From Bombus terrestris (lineage: Eukaryota; Arthropoda; Insecta; Hymenoptera; Apidae), in NCBI RefSeq assembly GCF_910591885.1, contig NW_025963667.1, forward strand, positions 1 through 64,000: a stretch of 64,000 nucleotides of DNA, in the 5' to 3' direction. A program made the position numbers and the translations under genes. The notes beneath the pieces are model-generated. The model was not told the origin of the DNA, did no database searches, and saw only the letters and a program-made list of their open reading frames with translations. Shown here piece after piece: positions 1 through 13,090 of the stretch. Within the stretch, counting starts at the first letter, position 1, and every line of letters starts with the position of its first letter.

Positions 1-3000
1 CCCACGTTGTCCCACGTTGTCCCACGTTGTTCCATGGTTTCCCACGTTGTCCCACGTTGTCCCACGTTGTCCCACGGTGTCCAACGATGTCCAACGGTGT
101 CCAACGGTGTCCAACGGTGTCCATCGGTGTCCCACGTTGTCCCACGTTGTCCCACGTTGTCCCACGGTGTCCAACGATGTCCAACGGTGTCCCACGTTGT
201 CCCACGTTGTCCCACGTTGTCCCACGTTGTCCCAACGTTGTCCCCACGATGTCCCACGTTGTCCCACGTTGTCCCACGTTGTCCCACGTTGTCCCACGTG
301 TCCCACGTTGTCCCACGTTGTCCCACGTTGTCCCACGTTGTCCCACGTTGTCCCACGTTGTCCCACGTTGTCCCACGTTGTCCCACGTTGTCCCACGTTG
401 TCCCACGTTGTCCCACGTTGTCCCACGTTGTCCCACGTTGTCCAACGGTGTCCAACGATGTCCACGGTGTCCCACGTTGTCCCACGTTGTCCCACGTTGT
501 CCCACGATGTCCCACGTTGTCCCACGTTGTCCCACGTTGTCCCACGTTGTCCCAACGTTGTCCCACGTTGTCCCACGTTGTCCAACGGTGTCCCACGTTG
601 TCCCACGTTGTTCCATGGTTTCCCACGTTGTCCCCACGTTGTCCCACGTTGTCCCACGTTGTCCCACGTTGTCCCACGTGTCCCCGTGTCCAACGATGTC
701 CAACGGTGTCCCCACGTTGTCCCACGTTGTCCCCCACGTTGTCCCACGTGTCCGTCCACGATGTCCCCGTGTCCCACGTTGTCCCACGTTGTCCCACGTT
801 GTCCCACGTTGTCCCACGTTGTCCCACGTTGTCCCACGTTGTCCCACGTTGTCCCACGTTGTCCCACGTTGTCCCACGTTGTCCCACGGTGTCCACGTGT
901 CCCACGTTTGTCCCACGTTGTCCCACGTTGTCCCACGTTGTCCCACGTTGGTCCCACGTGTCCCACGATGTCCCACGTTGTCCCACGTTGTCCCACGTTG
1001 TCCCACGTTGTCCCACGTTGTCCCACGTTGTCCCACGTTGTCCCACGTGTCCACGATGTCCAACGGTGTCCAGCGATGTCCAACGGTGTCCCACGTTGTC
1101 CCACGTTGTCCCACGTTGTCCCACGTTGTCCCACGTTGTCCCACGTTGTCCCACGTTGTCCCACGTTGTCCCACGTTTCCCCGTTGTCCCACGTTGTCCC
1201 ACGTTGTCCCACGTTGTCCCACGTTGTCCCACGTGTCCAACGATGTCCAACGGTGTCCAACGATTGTCCCACGTTGTCCCACGTTGTCCCACGTTGTCCC
1301 ACGATGTCCCCACGATTGTCCCACGTTGTCCCACGTTGTCCCACGTTGTCCCACGTTGTCCCACGTTGTCCCACGTTGTCCCACGTTCCCGTGTCCCACG
1401 TTGTCCCCACGTTGTCCCACGTTGTCCCACGGTGTCCAACGATGTCCAACGTGTCCAACGTGTCCCACGGTGTCCAACGGTGTCCCACGTTGTCCCACGT
1501 TGTCCCACGTTGTCCCACGTTGTCCCACGTTGTCCCACGTTGTCCCACGATGTCCCACGTTGTCCCACGTTGTCCCCACGTTGTCCCACGTTGTCCCACG
1601 TTGTCCCACGTTGTCCCACGTTGTCCCACGTGGTCCCACGTTGTCCCACGTTGTCCCACGGTGTCCAACGATGTCCAACGGTGTCCCACGTTGTCCAACG
1701 GTGTCCCACGTTGTCCCACGTTGTCCCACGTTGTCCCACGTTGTCCCACGATGTCCCACGTTGTCCCACGGTTGTCCCCACGTTGTCCCACGTTGTCCCA
1801 CGTTGTCCCACGTTGTCCCACGTTGTCCCACGTTGTCCCACGTTGTCCCACGTTGCCCACGTTGTCCCCACGTTGTCCCACGGTGTCCAACGATGTCCAA
1901 CGGTGTCCAACGGTGTCCCACGGTGTCCAACGGTGTCCCACGTTGTCCCACGTTGTCCCACGTTGTCCCCCGTTGTCCAACGATGTCCAACGGTGTCCCA
2001 CGTTGTCCCACGTTGTTCCATGGTTTCCCACGTTGTCCCACGTTGTCCCACGTTGTCCCACGGTGTCCAACGATGTCCAACGGTGTCCAACGGTGTCCAA
2101 CGGTGTCCAACGGTGTCCCACGTTGTCCAACGAGTCCACGTTGTCCCACGTTGTCCCACGTTGTCCCACGTTGTCCCACGATGTCCCACGTTGTCCCACG
2201 TGTCCCGTCCCACGTTGTCCCCACGTTGTCCCACGTTGTCCACGTTGTCCCACGTTGTCCCACGTTGTCCCACGTTGTCCCACGGTGTCCAACGATGTCC
2301 AACGGTGTCCAGCGATGTCCCAACGGTGTCCCACGTTGTCCCACGTTTTCCCACGTTGTCCAACGTTGTCCCCGGTGTCCAACGATGTCCAGCGATGTCC
2401 AACGGTGTCCCACGTTGTCCCACGTTGTTCCACGTTGTCCCACGTGTCCAACGATGTCCAACGATGGTCCCAACGGTGTCCCACGTTGTCCCACGTTGTT
2501 CCATGGTTTCCCACGTTGTCCCACGTTTGTCCCACGTTGTCCCACGGTGTCCAACGATGTCCAACGGTGTCCAACGGTGTCCAACGGTGTCCAACGGTGT
2601 CCCACGTTGTCCCCCGTTGTCCCACGTTGTCCCACGATGTCCCACGTTGTCCCACGTTGTCCCACGTTGTCCCACGATGTCCCACGTTGTCCCACGTTGT
2701 CCCACGTTGTCCCACGTTTGTCCCAACGATGTCCCACGTTGTCCCACGTTGTCCCACGTTGTCCCACGTTGTCCCACGGTGTCCCAACGATGTCCAACGG
2801 TGTCCAACGGTGTCCCACGGTGTCCAACGGTGTCCCACGTTGTCCCACGTGTCCCACGTTGTCCACGTTGTCCCACGTTGTCCCACGATGTCCCACGTTG
2901 TCCCACGTTGTCCGACGTTGTCCCACGTTTCCCACGTTGTCCCACGTTGTCCCACGGTGTCCCACGATGTCCCACGTTGTCCCACGTTGTCCCACGTTGT

Positions 3001-3240
3001 CCCACGATGTCCCACGTTGTCCCACGTTGTCCCACGGTGTCCAACGATGTCCAACGGTGTCCAGCGATGTCCAACGGTGTCCCACGTTGTCCCACGTTTT
3101 CCCACGTTGTCCCACGTTGTCCCACGTTGTCCCACGTTGTCCCACGTTGTCCCACGTTGTCCCACGTTGTCCCACGTTGTCCCACGTTGTCCCCACGGTG
3201 TCCAACGATGTCCAACGGTGTCCAGCGATGTCCAACGGGT
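1..3240 (+). repeat. Indel-rich start of the array (probable low-quality contig end)
   Basis: The same decamer array, but the register breaks roughly fifty times by eye between about 233 and 3240. Typical changes are CCC to CCCC (for example 242, 631, 2219, 3192), GG to G (1448, 1458), GG to GGG (3236), TT to T (297, 957, 2443) and TT to TTT (906, 2525, 2717). Some units are shortened more, near 686, 750, 1178, 1386 and 2197. From about 1.4 kb onward the unit order matches 6.3-8.15 kb (for example U6 at 2016 and 2499 against 6911 and 7401; the ccgacgttgt marker at 2911 against 7821), where these length changes are absent. Homopolymer-type private indels suggest read or consensus error. A truly decayed array margin is the alternative. 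Before about 1.4 kb I could not align it unit by unit to another copy. Confidence 0.85.
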
Positions 3241-3321
3241 GTCCCACGTTGTCCCACGTTTTCCCACGTTGTCCCACGTTGTCCCACGGTGTCCAACGAT
3301 GTCCAACGATGTCCAACGGTG

Positions 3322-3430
3322 TCCCACGTTGTCCCACGTTGTTCCATGGTTTCCCACGTTGTCCCACGTTGTCCCACGTTGTCCCACGGTGTCCAACGAT
3401 GTCCAACGGTGTCCAACGGTGTCCCACGTT
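3322..3430 (+). repeat. U6 cassette, representative example
   Basis: The most diverged frequent unit, tccatggttt, differs from U1 at four positions and creates TTCCATGG. Its flank is nearly constant: U3 U4 U1 U1 before, and U1 U1 U1 U2 U3 then several U4 after. About eighty copies occur, with starts including 30, 611, 2016, 2499, 3342, 3992, 5302, 6012, 6911, 7401, 8251, 8901, 10211, 10921, 12121, 13321, 14581, 15301, 16391, 18011, 19471, 20121, 21522, 24433, 27153, 30723, 36453, 45103, 53293, 58893 and 63253. Six right-family copies (26193, 31483, 37543, 44133, 48243, 54333) have a single U1 before U6. Another set (35593, 40743, 42343, 52433) follows a long U1 run. Confidence 0.88.
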
Positions 3431-4190
3431 GTCCCACGTTGTCCCACGTTGTCCCACGTTGTCCCACGTTGTCCCACGTTGTCCCACGTTGTCCCACGTT
3501 GTCCCACGTTGTCCCACGTTGTCCCACGTTGTCCCACGTTGTCCCACGTTGTCCCACGTTGTCCCACGTTGTCCCACGGTGTCCCACGATGTCCCACGTT
3601 GTCCGACGTTGTCCCACGTTGTCCCACGATGTCCCACGTTGTCCCACGTTGTCCCACGGTGTCCAACGATGTCCAACGGTGTCCAGCGATGTCCAACGGT
3701 GTCCCACGTTGTCCCACGTTTTCCCACGTTGTCCCACGTTGTCCCACGTTGTCCCACGTTGTCCCACGTTGTCCCACGTTGTCCCACGTTGTCCCACGTT
3801 GTCCCCCGTTGTCCCACGGTGTCCAACGATGTCCAACGGTGTCCAACGGTGTCCCACGGTGTCCAACGGTGTCCCACGTTGTCCCACGTTGTCCCACGTT
3901 GTCCCACGTTGTCCCACGTTGTCCCACGTTGTCCCACGTTGTCCCACGTTGTCCAACGATGTCCAACGGTGTCCCACGTTGTCCCACGTTGTTCCATGGT
4001 TTCCCACGTTGTCCCACGTTGTCCCACGTTGTCCCACGGTGTCCAACGATGTCCAACGGTGTCCAACGGTGTCCAACGGTGTCCAACGGTGTCCCACGTT
4101 GTCCCACGTTGTCCCACGTTGTCCCACGATGTCCCACGTTGTCCCACGTTGTCCCACGTTGTCCCACGTTGTCCCACGTTGTCCCACGTT

Positions 4191-4470
4191 GTCCCACGGT
4201 GTCCAACGATGTCCAACGGTGTCCAACGGTGTCCAACGGTGTCCAACGATGTCCAACGATGTCCAACGGTGTCCAACGATGTCCAACGATGTCCAACGAT
4301 GTCCAACGGTGTCCCACGATGTCCAACGATGTCCAACGGTGTCCAACGATGTCCAACGGTGTCCAACGATGTCCAACGATGTCCAACGGTGTCCCACGAT
4401 GTCCAACGATGTCCAACGATGTCCAACGGTGTCCAACGGTGTCCAACGGTGTCCCACGGTGTCCAACGGT
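4191..4470 (+). repeat. U3/U4-rich block (CCA-type units), left family
   Basis: Twenty-eight consecutive units, nearly all ccaacgatgt or ccaacggtgt, with only a few interspersed U2 and U5. The exact order of U3 and U4 recurs at 9101-9380. Because CCA replaces CCC, the block lacks the regular G-triplets on the minus strand that mark the rest of the array. Confidence 0.9.
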
Positions 4471-6490
4471 GTCCCACGTTGTCCCACGTTGTCCCACGAT
4501 GTCCCACGTTGTCCAACGGTGTCCAACGGTGTCCAACGATGTCCAACGATGTCCAACGGTGTCCCACGGTGTCCAACGATGTCCAACGATGTCCAACGGT
4601 GTCCCACGTTGTCCCACTTTGTCCCACGTTGTCCCACGTTGTCCCACGTTGTCCCACGGTGTCCAACGATGTCCAACGGTGTCCCACGTTGTCCAACGGT
4701 GTCCCACGTTGTCCCACGTTGTCCCACGTTGTCCCACGTTGTCCCACGGTGTCCAACGATGTCCAACGGTGTCCAACGGTGTCCCACGGTGTCCAACGGT
4801 GTCCCACGTTGTCCCACGTTGTCCCACGTTGTCCCACGTTGTCCCACGTTGTCCCACGATGTCCCACGTTGTCCCACGTTGTCCGACGTTGTCCCACGTT
4901 GTCCCACGTTGTCCCACGTTGTCCCACGGTGTCCCACGATGTCCCACGTTGTCCCACGTTGTCCCACGTTGTCCCACGATGTCCCACGTTGTCCCACGTT
5001 GTCCCACGGTGTCCAACGATGTCCAACGGTGTCCAGCGATGTCCAACGGTGTCCCACGTTGTCCCACGTTTTCCCACGTTGTCCCACGTTGTCCCACGTT
5101 GTCCCACGTTGTCCCACGTTGTCCCACGTTGTCCCACGTTGTCCCACGTTGTCCCACGGTGTCCAACGATGTCCAACGGTGTCCAGCGATGTCCAACGGT
5201 GTCCCACGTTGTCCCACGTTTTCCCACGTTGTCCCACGTTGTCCCACGGTGTCCAACGATGTCCAACGATGTCCAACGGTGTCCCACGTTGTCCCACGTT
5301 GTTCCATGGTTTCCCACGTTGTCCCACGTTGTCCCACGTTGTCCCACGGTGTCCAACGATGTCCAACGGTGTCCAACGGTGTCCAACGGTGTCCAACGGT
5401 GTCCCACGTTGTCCCACGTTGTCCCACGTTGTCCCACGTTGTCCCACGTTGTCCCACGATGTCCCACGTTGTCCCACGTTGTCCCACGTTGTCCCACGTT
5501 GTCCCACGTGGTCCCACGTTGTCCCACGTTGTCCCACGGTGTCCAACCGTGTCCCACGTTGTCCCACGTTGTCCCACGTTGTCCCACGTGGTCCCACGTT
5601 GTCCCACGTTGTCCCACGGTGTCCAACGATGTCCAACGGTGTCCCACGTTGTCCAACGGTGTCCCACGTTGTCCCACGTTGTCCCACGTTGTCCCACGTT
5701 GTCCCACGATGTCCCACGTTGTCCCACGTTGTCCCACGTTGTCCCACGTTGTCCCACGTTGTCCCACGTTGTCCCACGTTGTCCCACGTTGTCCCACGTT
5801 GTCCCACGTTGTCCCACGTTGTCCCACGGTGTCCAACGATGTCCAACGGTGTCCAACGGTGTCCCACGGTGTCCAACGGTGTCCCACGTTGTCCCACGTT
5901 GTCCCACGTTGTCCCACGTTGTCCCACGTTGTCCCACGTTGTCCCACGTTGTCCCACGTTGTCCCACGTTGTCCAACGATGTCCAACGGTGTCCCACGTT
6001 GTCCCACGTTGTTCCATGGTTTCCCACGTTGTCCCACGTTGTCCCACGTTGTCCCACGGTGTCCAACGATGTCCAACGGTGTCCAACGGTGTCCAACGGT
6101 GTCCAACGGTGTCCCACGTTGTCCCACGTTGTCCCACGTTGTCCCACGGTGTCCAACGATGTCCAACGGTGTCCCACGTTGTCCCGCGTTGTCCCACGTT
6201 GTCCCACGTTGTCCCAAGTTGTCCCACGATGTCCCACGTTGTCCCACGTTGTCCCACGTTGTCCCACGTTGTCCCACGTTGTCCCACGTTGTCCCACGTT
6301 GTCCCACGGTGTCCAACGATGTCCAACGGTGTCCAACGGTGTCCCACGGTGTCCAACGGTGTCCCACGTTGTCCCACGTTGTCCCACGTTGTCCCACGTT
6401 GTCCCACGTTGTCCCACGTTGTCCCACGATGTCCCACGTTGTCCCACGTTGTCCCACGTTGTCCCACGTTGTCCCACGTTGTCCCACGTT

Positions 6491-8149
6491 GTCCCACGTT
6501 GTCCCACGTGGTCCCACGTTGTCCCACGTTGTCCCACGGTGTCCAACGATGTCCAACGGTGTCCCACGTTGTCCAACGGTGTCCCACGTTGTCCCACGTT
6601 GTCCCACGTTGTCCCACGTTGTCCCACGATGTCCCACGTTGTCCCACGTTGTCCCACGTTGTCCCACGTTGTCCCACGTTGTCCCACGTTGTCCCACGTT
6701 GTCCCACGTTGTCCCACGTTGTCCCACGTTGCCCACGTTGTCCCACGTTGTCCCACGGTGTCCAACGATGTCCAACGGTGTCCAACGGTGTCCCACGGTG
6801 TCCAACGGTGTCCCACGTTGTCCCACGTTGTCCCACGTTGTCCCACGTTGTCCCACGTTGTCCCACGTTGTCCAACGATGTCCAACGGTGTCCCACGTTG
6901 TCCCACGTTGTTCCATGGTTTCCCACGTTGTCCCACGTTGTCCCACGTTGTCCCACGGTGTCCAACGATGTCCAACGGTGTCCAACGGTGTCCAACGGTG
7001 TCCAACGGTGTCCCACGTTGTCCAACGATGTCCCACGTTGTCCCACGTTGTCCCACGTTGTCCCACGTTGTCCCACGATGTCCCACGTTGTCCCACGTTG
7101 TCCCACGTTGTCCCACGTTGTCCCACGTTGTCCCACGTTGTCCCACGTTGTCCCACGTTGTCCCACGTTGTCCCACGTTGTCCCACGGTGTCCAACGATG
7201 TCCAACGGTGTCCAGCGATGTCCAACGGTGTCCCACGTTGTCCCACGTTTTCCCACGTTGTCCAACGTTGTCCCACGGTGTCCAACGATGTCCAGCGATG
7301 TCCAACGGTGTCCCACGTTGTCCCACGTTGTTCCACGTTGTCCCACGGTGTCCAACGATGTCCAACGATGTCCAACGGTGTCCCACGTTGTCCCACGTTG
7401 TTCCATGGTTTCCCACGTTGTCCCACGTTGTCCCACGTTGTCCCACGGTGTCCAACGATGTCCAACGGTGTCCAACGGTGTCCAACGGTGTCCAACGGTG
7501 TCCCACGTTGTCCCACGTTGTCCCACGTTGTCCCACGTTGTCCCACGATGTCCCACGTTGTCCCACGTTGTCCCACGTTGTCCCACGATGTCCCACGTTG
7601 TCCCACGTTGTCCCACGTTGTCCCACGTTGTCCCACGATGTCCCACGTTGTCCCACGTTGTCCCACGTTGTCCCACGTTGTCCCACGGTGTCCAACGATG
7701 TCCAACGGTGTCCAACGGTGTCCCACGGTGTCCAACGGTGTCCCACGTTGTCCCACGTTGTCCCACGTTGTCCCACGTTGTCCCACGTTGTCCCACGATG
7801 TCCCACGTTGTCCCACGTTGTCCGACGTTGTCCCACGTTGTCCCACGTTGTCCCACGTTGTCCCACGGTGTCCCACGATGTCCCACGTTGTCCCACGTTG
7901 TCCCACGTTGTCCCACGATGTCCCACGTTGTCCCACGTTGTCCCACGGTGTCCAACGATGTCCAACGGTGTCCAGCGATGTCCAACGGTGTCCCACGTTG
8001 TCCCACGTTTTCCCACGTTGTCCCACGTTGTCCCACGTTGTCCCACGTTGTCCCACGTTGTCCCACGTTGTCCCACGTTGTCCCACGTTGTCCCACGTTG
8101 TCCCACGGTGTCCAACGATGTCCAACGGTGTCCAGCGATGTCCAACGGT
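6491..8149 (+). repeat. Left-family HOR, distal part of copy 1
   Basis: Begins in the U1 run before the U9 unit at 6501. It carries a register-shifting TTGCCC deletion at 6729-6734, U6 at 6911 and 7401, the ccgacgttgt marker at 7821 and U7 units at 7211, 7291 and 7971. It aligns with about 1.6-3.24 kb, where the same TTGCCC deletion is found at 1853-1858, so this segment is the cleaner version of the indel-rich start. Confidence 0.8.
6729..6734 (+). other. Inherited 1-bp deletion that shifts the decamer register
   Basis: The normal ttgtccc junction reads ttgccc, giving one 9-bp unit. The same 9-bp unit in the same flank (followed by two U1 then U2, U3) occurs at 1853-1858, so the deletion predates the duplication that made these two copies. 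Confidence 0.85.
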
Positions 8150-11100
8150 GTCCCACGTTGTCCCACGTTTTCCCACGTTGTCCCACGTTGTCCCACGGTG
8201 TCCAACGATGTCCAACGATGTCCAACGGTGTCCCACGTTGTCCCACGTTGTTCCATGGTTTCCCACGTTGTCCCACGTTGTCCCACGTTGTCCCACGGTG
8301 TCCAACGATGTCCAACGGTGTCCAACGGTGTCCCACGTTGTCCCACGTTGTCCCACGTTGTCCCACGTTGTCCCACGTTGTCCCACGTTGTCCCACGTTG
8401 TCCCACGTTGTCCCACGATGTCCCACGTTGTCCCACGTTGTCCCACGTTGTCCCACGTTGTCCCACGTTGTCCCACGTTGTCCCACGGTGTCCCACGATG
8501 TCCCACGTTGTCCGACGTTGTCCCACGTTGTCCCACGATGTCCCACGTTGTCCCACGTTGTCCCACGGTGTCCAACGATGTCCAACGGTGTCCAGCGATG
8601 TCCAACGGTGTCCCACGTTGTCCCACGTTTTCCCACGTTGTCCCACGTTGTCCCACGTTGTCCCACGTTGTCCCACGTTGTCCCACGTTGTCCCACGTTG
8701 TCCCACGTTGTCCCCCGTTGTCCCACGGTGTCCAACGATGTCCAACGGTGTCCAACGGTGTCCCACGGTGTCCAACGGTGTCCCACGTTGTCCCACGTTG
8801 TCCCACGTTGTCCCACGTTGTCCCACGTTGTCCCACGTTGTCCCACGTTGTCCCACGTTGTCCAACGATGTCCAACGGTGTCCCACGTTGTCCCACGTTG
8901 TTCCATGGTTTCCCACGTTGTCCCACGTTGTCCCACGTTGTCCCACGGTGTCCAACGATGTCCAACGGTGTCCAACGGTGTCCAACGGTGTCCAACGGTG
9001 TCCCACGTTGTCCCACGTTGTCCCACGTTGTCCCACGATGTCCCACGTTGTCCCACGTTGTCCCACGTTGTCCCACGTTGTCCCACGTTGTCCCACGTTG
9101 TCCCACGGTGTCCAACGATGTCCAACGGTGTCCAACGGTGTCCAACGGTGTCCAACGATGTCCAACGATGTCCAACGGTGTCCAACGATGTCCAACGATG
9201 TCCAACGATGTCCAACGGTGTCCCACGATGTCCAACGATGTCCAACGGTGTCCAACGATGTCCAACGGTGTCCAACGATGTCCAACGATGTCCAACGGTG
9301 TCCCACGATGTCCAACGATGTCCAACGATGTCCAACGGTGTCCAACGGTGTCCAACGGTGTCCCACGGTGTCCAACGGTGTCCCACGTTGTCCCACGTTG
9401 TCCCACGATGTCCCACGTTGTCCAACGGTGTCCAACGGTGTCCAACGATGTCCAACGATGTCCAACGGTGTCCCACGGTGTCCAACGATGTCCAACGATG
9501 TCCAACGGTGTCCCACGTTGTCCCACTTTGTCCCACGTTGTCCCACGTTGTCCCACGTTGTCCCACGGTGTCCAACGATGTCCAACGGTGTCCCACGTTG
9601 TCCAACGGTGTCCCACGTTGTCCCACGTTGTCCCACGTTGTCCCACGTTGTCCCACGGTGTCCAACGATGTCCAACGGTGTCCAACGGTGTCCCACGGTG
9701 TCCAACGGTGTCCCACGTTGTCCCACGTTGTCCCACGTTGTCCCACGTTGTCCCACGTTGTCCCACGATGTCCCACGTTGTCCCACGTTGTCCGACGTTG
9801 TCCCACGTTGTCCCACGTTGTCCCACGTTGTCCCACGGTGTCCCACGATGTCCCACGTTGTCCCACGTTGTCCCACGTTGTCCCACGATGTCCCACGTTG
9901 TCCCACGTTGTCCCACGGTGTCCAACGATGTCCAACGGTGTCCAGCGATGTCCAACGGTGTCCCACGTTGTCCCACGTTTTCCCACGTTGTCCCACGTTG
10001 TCCCACGTTGTCCCACGTTGTCCCACGTTGTCCCACGTTGTCCCACGTTGTCCCACGTTGTCCCACGGTGTCCAACGATGTCCAACGGTGTCCAGCGATG
10101 TCCAACGGTGTCCCACGTTGTCCCACGTTTTCCCACGTTGTCCCACGTTGTCCCACGGTGTCCAACGATGTCCAACGATGTCCAACGGTGTCCCACGTTG
10201 TCCCACGTTGTTCCATGGTTTCCCACGTTGTCCCACGTTGTCCCACGTTGTCCCACGGTGTCCAACGATGTCCAACGGTGTCCAACGGTGTCCAACGGTG
10301 TCCAACGGTGTCCCACGTTGTCCCACGTTGTCCCACGTTGTCCCACGTTGTCCCACGTTGTCCCACGATGTCCCACGTTGTCCCACGTTGTCCCACGTTG
10401 TCCCACGTTGTCCCACGTGGTCCCACGTTGTCCCACGTTGTCCCACGGTGTCCAACGGTGTCCCACGTTGTCCCACGTTGTCCCACGTTGTCCCACGTGG
10501 TCCCACGTTGTCCCACGTTGTCCCACGGTGTCCAACGATGTCCAACGGTGTCCCACGTTGTCCAACGGTGTCCCACGTTGTCCCACGTTGTCCCACGTTG
10601 TCCCACGTTGTCCCACGATGTCCCACGTTGTCCCACGTTGTCCCACGTTGTCCCACGTTGTCCCACGTTGTCCCACGTTGTCCCACGTTGTCCCACGTTG
10701 TCCCACGTTGTCCCACGTTGTCCCACGTTGTCCCACGGTGTCCAACGATGTCCAACGGTGTCCAACGGTGTCCCACGGTGTCCAACGGTGTCCCACGTTG
10801 TCCCACGTTGTCCCACGTTGTCCCACGTTGTCCCACGTTGTCCCACGTTGTCCCACGTTGTCCCACGTTGTCCCACGTTGTCCAACGATGTCCAACGGTG
10901 TCCCACGTTGTCCCACGTTGTTCCATGGTTTCCCACGTTGTCCCACGTTGTCCCACGTTGTCCCACGGTGTCCAACGATGTCCAACGGTGTCCAACGGTG
11001 TCCAACGGTGTCCAACGGTGTCCCACGTTGTCCCACGTTGTCCCACGTTGTCCCACGGTGTCCAACGATGTCCAACGGTGTCCCACGTTGTCCCGCGTTG

Positions 11101-11390
11101 TCCCACGTTGTCCCACGTTGTCCCACGTTGTCCCACGATGTCCCACGTTGTCCCACGTTGTCCCACGTTGTCCCACGTTGTCCCACGTTGTCCCACGTTG
11201 TCCCACGTTGTCCCACGGTGTCCAACGATGTCCAACGGTGTCCAACGGTGTCCCACGGTGTCCAACGGTGTCCCACGTTGTCCCACGTTGTCCCACGTTG
11301 TCCCACGTTGTCCCACGTTGTCCCACGATGTCCCACGTTGTCCCACGTTGTCCCACGTTGTCCCACGTTGTCCCACGTTGTCCCACGTTG
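8150..11390 (+). repeat. Left-family higher-order repeat, copy 2
   Basis: Repeats the unit order of 3241-6490 at an offset of 4,909 bp, with U6 at 8251, 8901, 10211 and 10921, the rare cccactttgt unit at 9521, the U3/U4 block at 9101-9380 and cccgcgttgt at 11091. Only isolated single-base differences were seen, so the duplication is recent or recently homogenised. It diverges from copy 1 at about 11390. Confidence 0.9.
9101..9380 (+). repeat. U3/U4-rich block, left-family copy 2
   Basis: Same 28-unit order as 4191-4470. Carried along with the 4.9-kb duplication. Confidence 0.9.
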
Positions 11391-13090
11391 TCCCACGGTG
11401 TCCAACGATGTCCAACGGTGTCCAACGGTGTCCAACGGTGTCCAACGATGTCCAACGATGTCCAACGATGTCCAACGTTGTCCAACGATGTCCAACGATG
11501 TCCAACGGTGTCCCACGATGTCCAACGATGTCCAACGATGTCCAACGATGTCCAACGGTGTCCCACGTTGTCCCACGTTGTCCCACGTTGTCCCACGTTG
11601 TCCCACGTTGTCCCACGGTGTCCAACGATGTCCAACGGTGTCCCACGTTGTACAACGGTGTCCCACGTTGTCCCACGTTGTCCCACGTTGTCCCACGTGG
11701 TCCCACGTTGTCCCACGTTGTCCCACGGTGTCCAACGATGTCCCACGTTGTCCCACGTTGTCCCACGGTGTCCCACGGTGTCCAACGATGTCCAACGGTG
11801 TCCCACGTTGTCCCACGTTGTCCCACGTTGTCCCACGTTGTCCCACGATGTCCCACGTTGTCCCACGTTGTCCCACGTTGTCCCACGTTGTCCCACGTTG
11901 TCCCACGTTGTCCCACGTTGTCCCACGTTGTCCCACGTTGTCCCACGTTGTCCCACGGTGTCCAACGATGTCCAACGGTGTCCAACGGTGTCCCACGGTG
12001 TCCAACGGTGTCCCACGTTGTCCCACGTTGTCCCACGTTGTCCCACGTTGTCCCACGTTGTCCCACGTTGTCCCACGTTGTCCAACGATGTCCAACGGTG
12101 TCCCACGTTGTCCCACGTTGTTCCATGGTTTCCCACGTTGTCCCACGTTGTCCCACGTTGTCCCACGGTGTCCAACGATGTCCAACGGTGTCCAACGGTG
12201 TCCAACGGTGTCCAACGGTGTCCCACGTTGTCCCACGTTGTCCCACGTTGTCCCACGGTGTCCAACGATGTCCAACGGTGTCCCACGTTGTCCCACGTTG
12301 TCCCACGTTGTCCCACGTTGTCCCACGTTGTCCCACGATGTCCCACGTTGTCCCACGTTGTCCCACGGTGTCCCACGTTGTCCCACGTTGTCCCACGTTG
12401 TCCCACGTTGTCCCACGTTGTCCCACGTTGTCCCACGTTGTCCCACGTTGTCCCACGTTGTCCCACGTTGTCCCACGTTGTCCCACGGTGTCCAACGGTG
12501 TCCAACGATGTCCAACGTTGTCCCACGTTGTCCCACGTTGTCCCACGTTGTCCCACGATGTCCCACGTTGTCCCACGTTGTCCCACGTTGTCCCACGGTG
12601 TCCAACGATGTCCAACGATGTCCAACGATGTCCAACGGTGTCCAACGATGTCCAACGGTGTCCAACGATGTCCAACGATGTCCAACGGTGTCCCACGATG
12701 TCCAACGATGTCCAACGATGTCCAACGGTGTCCAACGGTGTCCAACGGTGTCCCACGGTGTCCAACGGTGTCCCACGTTGTCCCACGTTGTCCCACGTTG
12801 TCCCACGTTGTCCCACGATGTCCCACGTTGTCCAACGGTGTCCAACGGTGTCCAACGATGTCCAACGATGTCCAACGGTGTCCCACGATGTCCAACGATG
12901 TCCAACGATGTCCAACGGTGTCCCACGTTGTCCCACGTTGTCTCACGTTGTCCCACGTTGTCCCACGTTGTCCCACGGTGTCCAACGATGTCCAACGGTG
13001 TCCCACGTTGTCCAACGGTGTCCCACGTTGTCCCACGTTGTCCCACGTTGTCCCACGTTGTCCCACGTTGTCCCACGTTGTCCCACGTTG
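11391..13090 (+). repeat. Mosaic decamer array between duplicated blocks
   Basis: Contains three U3/U4-rich stretches (11391-11560, 12591-12770, 12831-12920), U6 at 12121, a U9 unit at 11691 and an isolated tacaacggtg unit at 11651. The part around 11.9-12.4 kb resembles 10.7-11.2 kb at an offset of 1,200 bp (U6 at 10921 and 12121), a smaller local duplication. A U2 U4 U3 string with ccaacgttgt at about 12481-12520 recurs near 18281. Confidence 0.75.

Larger units (their letters stand above)
3241..6490 (+). repeat. Left-family higher-order repeat, copy 1
   Basis: Unit order matches 8150-11390 at a constant offset of 4,909 bp (491 units less the 1-bp deletion near 6731). Shared landmarks are U6 at 3342, 3992, 5302 and 6012; U7 at 3681, 5031 and 5181; the rare cccactttgt unit near 4612; the U3/U4 block at 4191-4470; and cccgcgttgt near 6182. 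Private differences seen are few: ccaaccgtgt near 5541 and cccaagttgt near 6211 in this copy. The match ends in a U1 run near 6490, where this copy goes on to a U9 unit at 6501 and copy 2 enters a U3/U4 block. Confidence 0.9.

Noticed and set aside
1..3240. Unique flanking sequence at the left end
   Set aside because: Despite the broken register, every piece still reads as altered decamers, so no array border is present.
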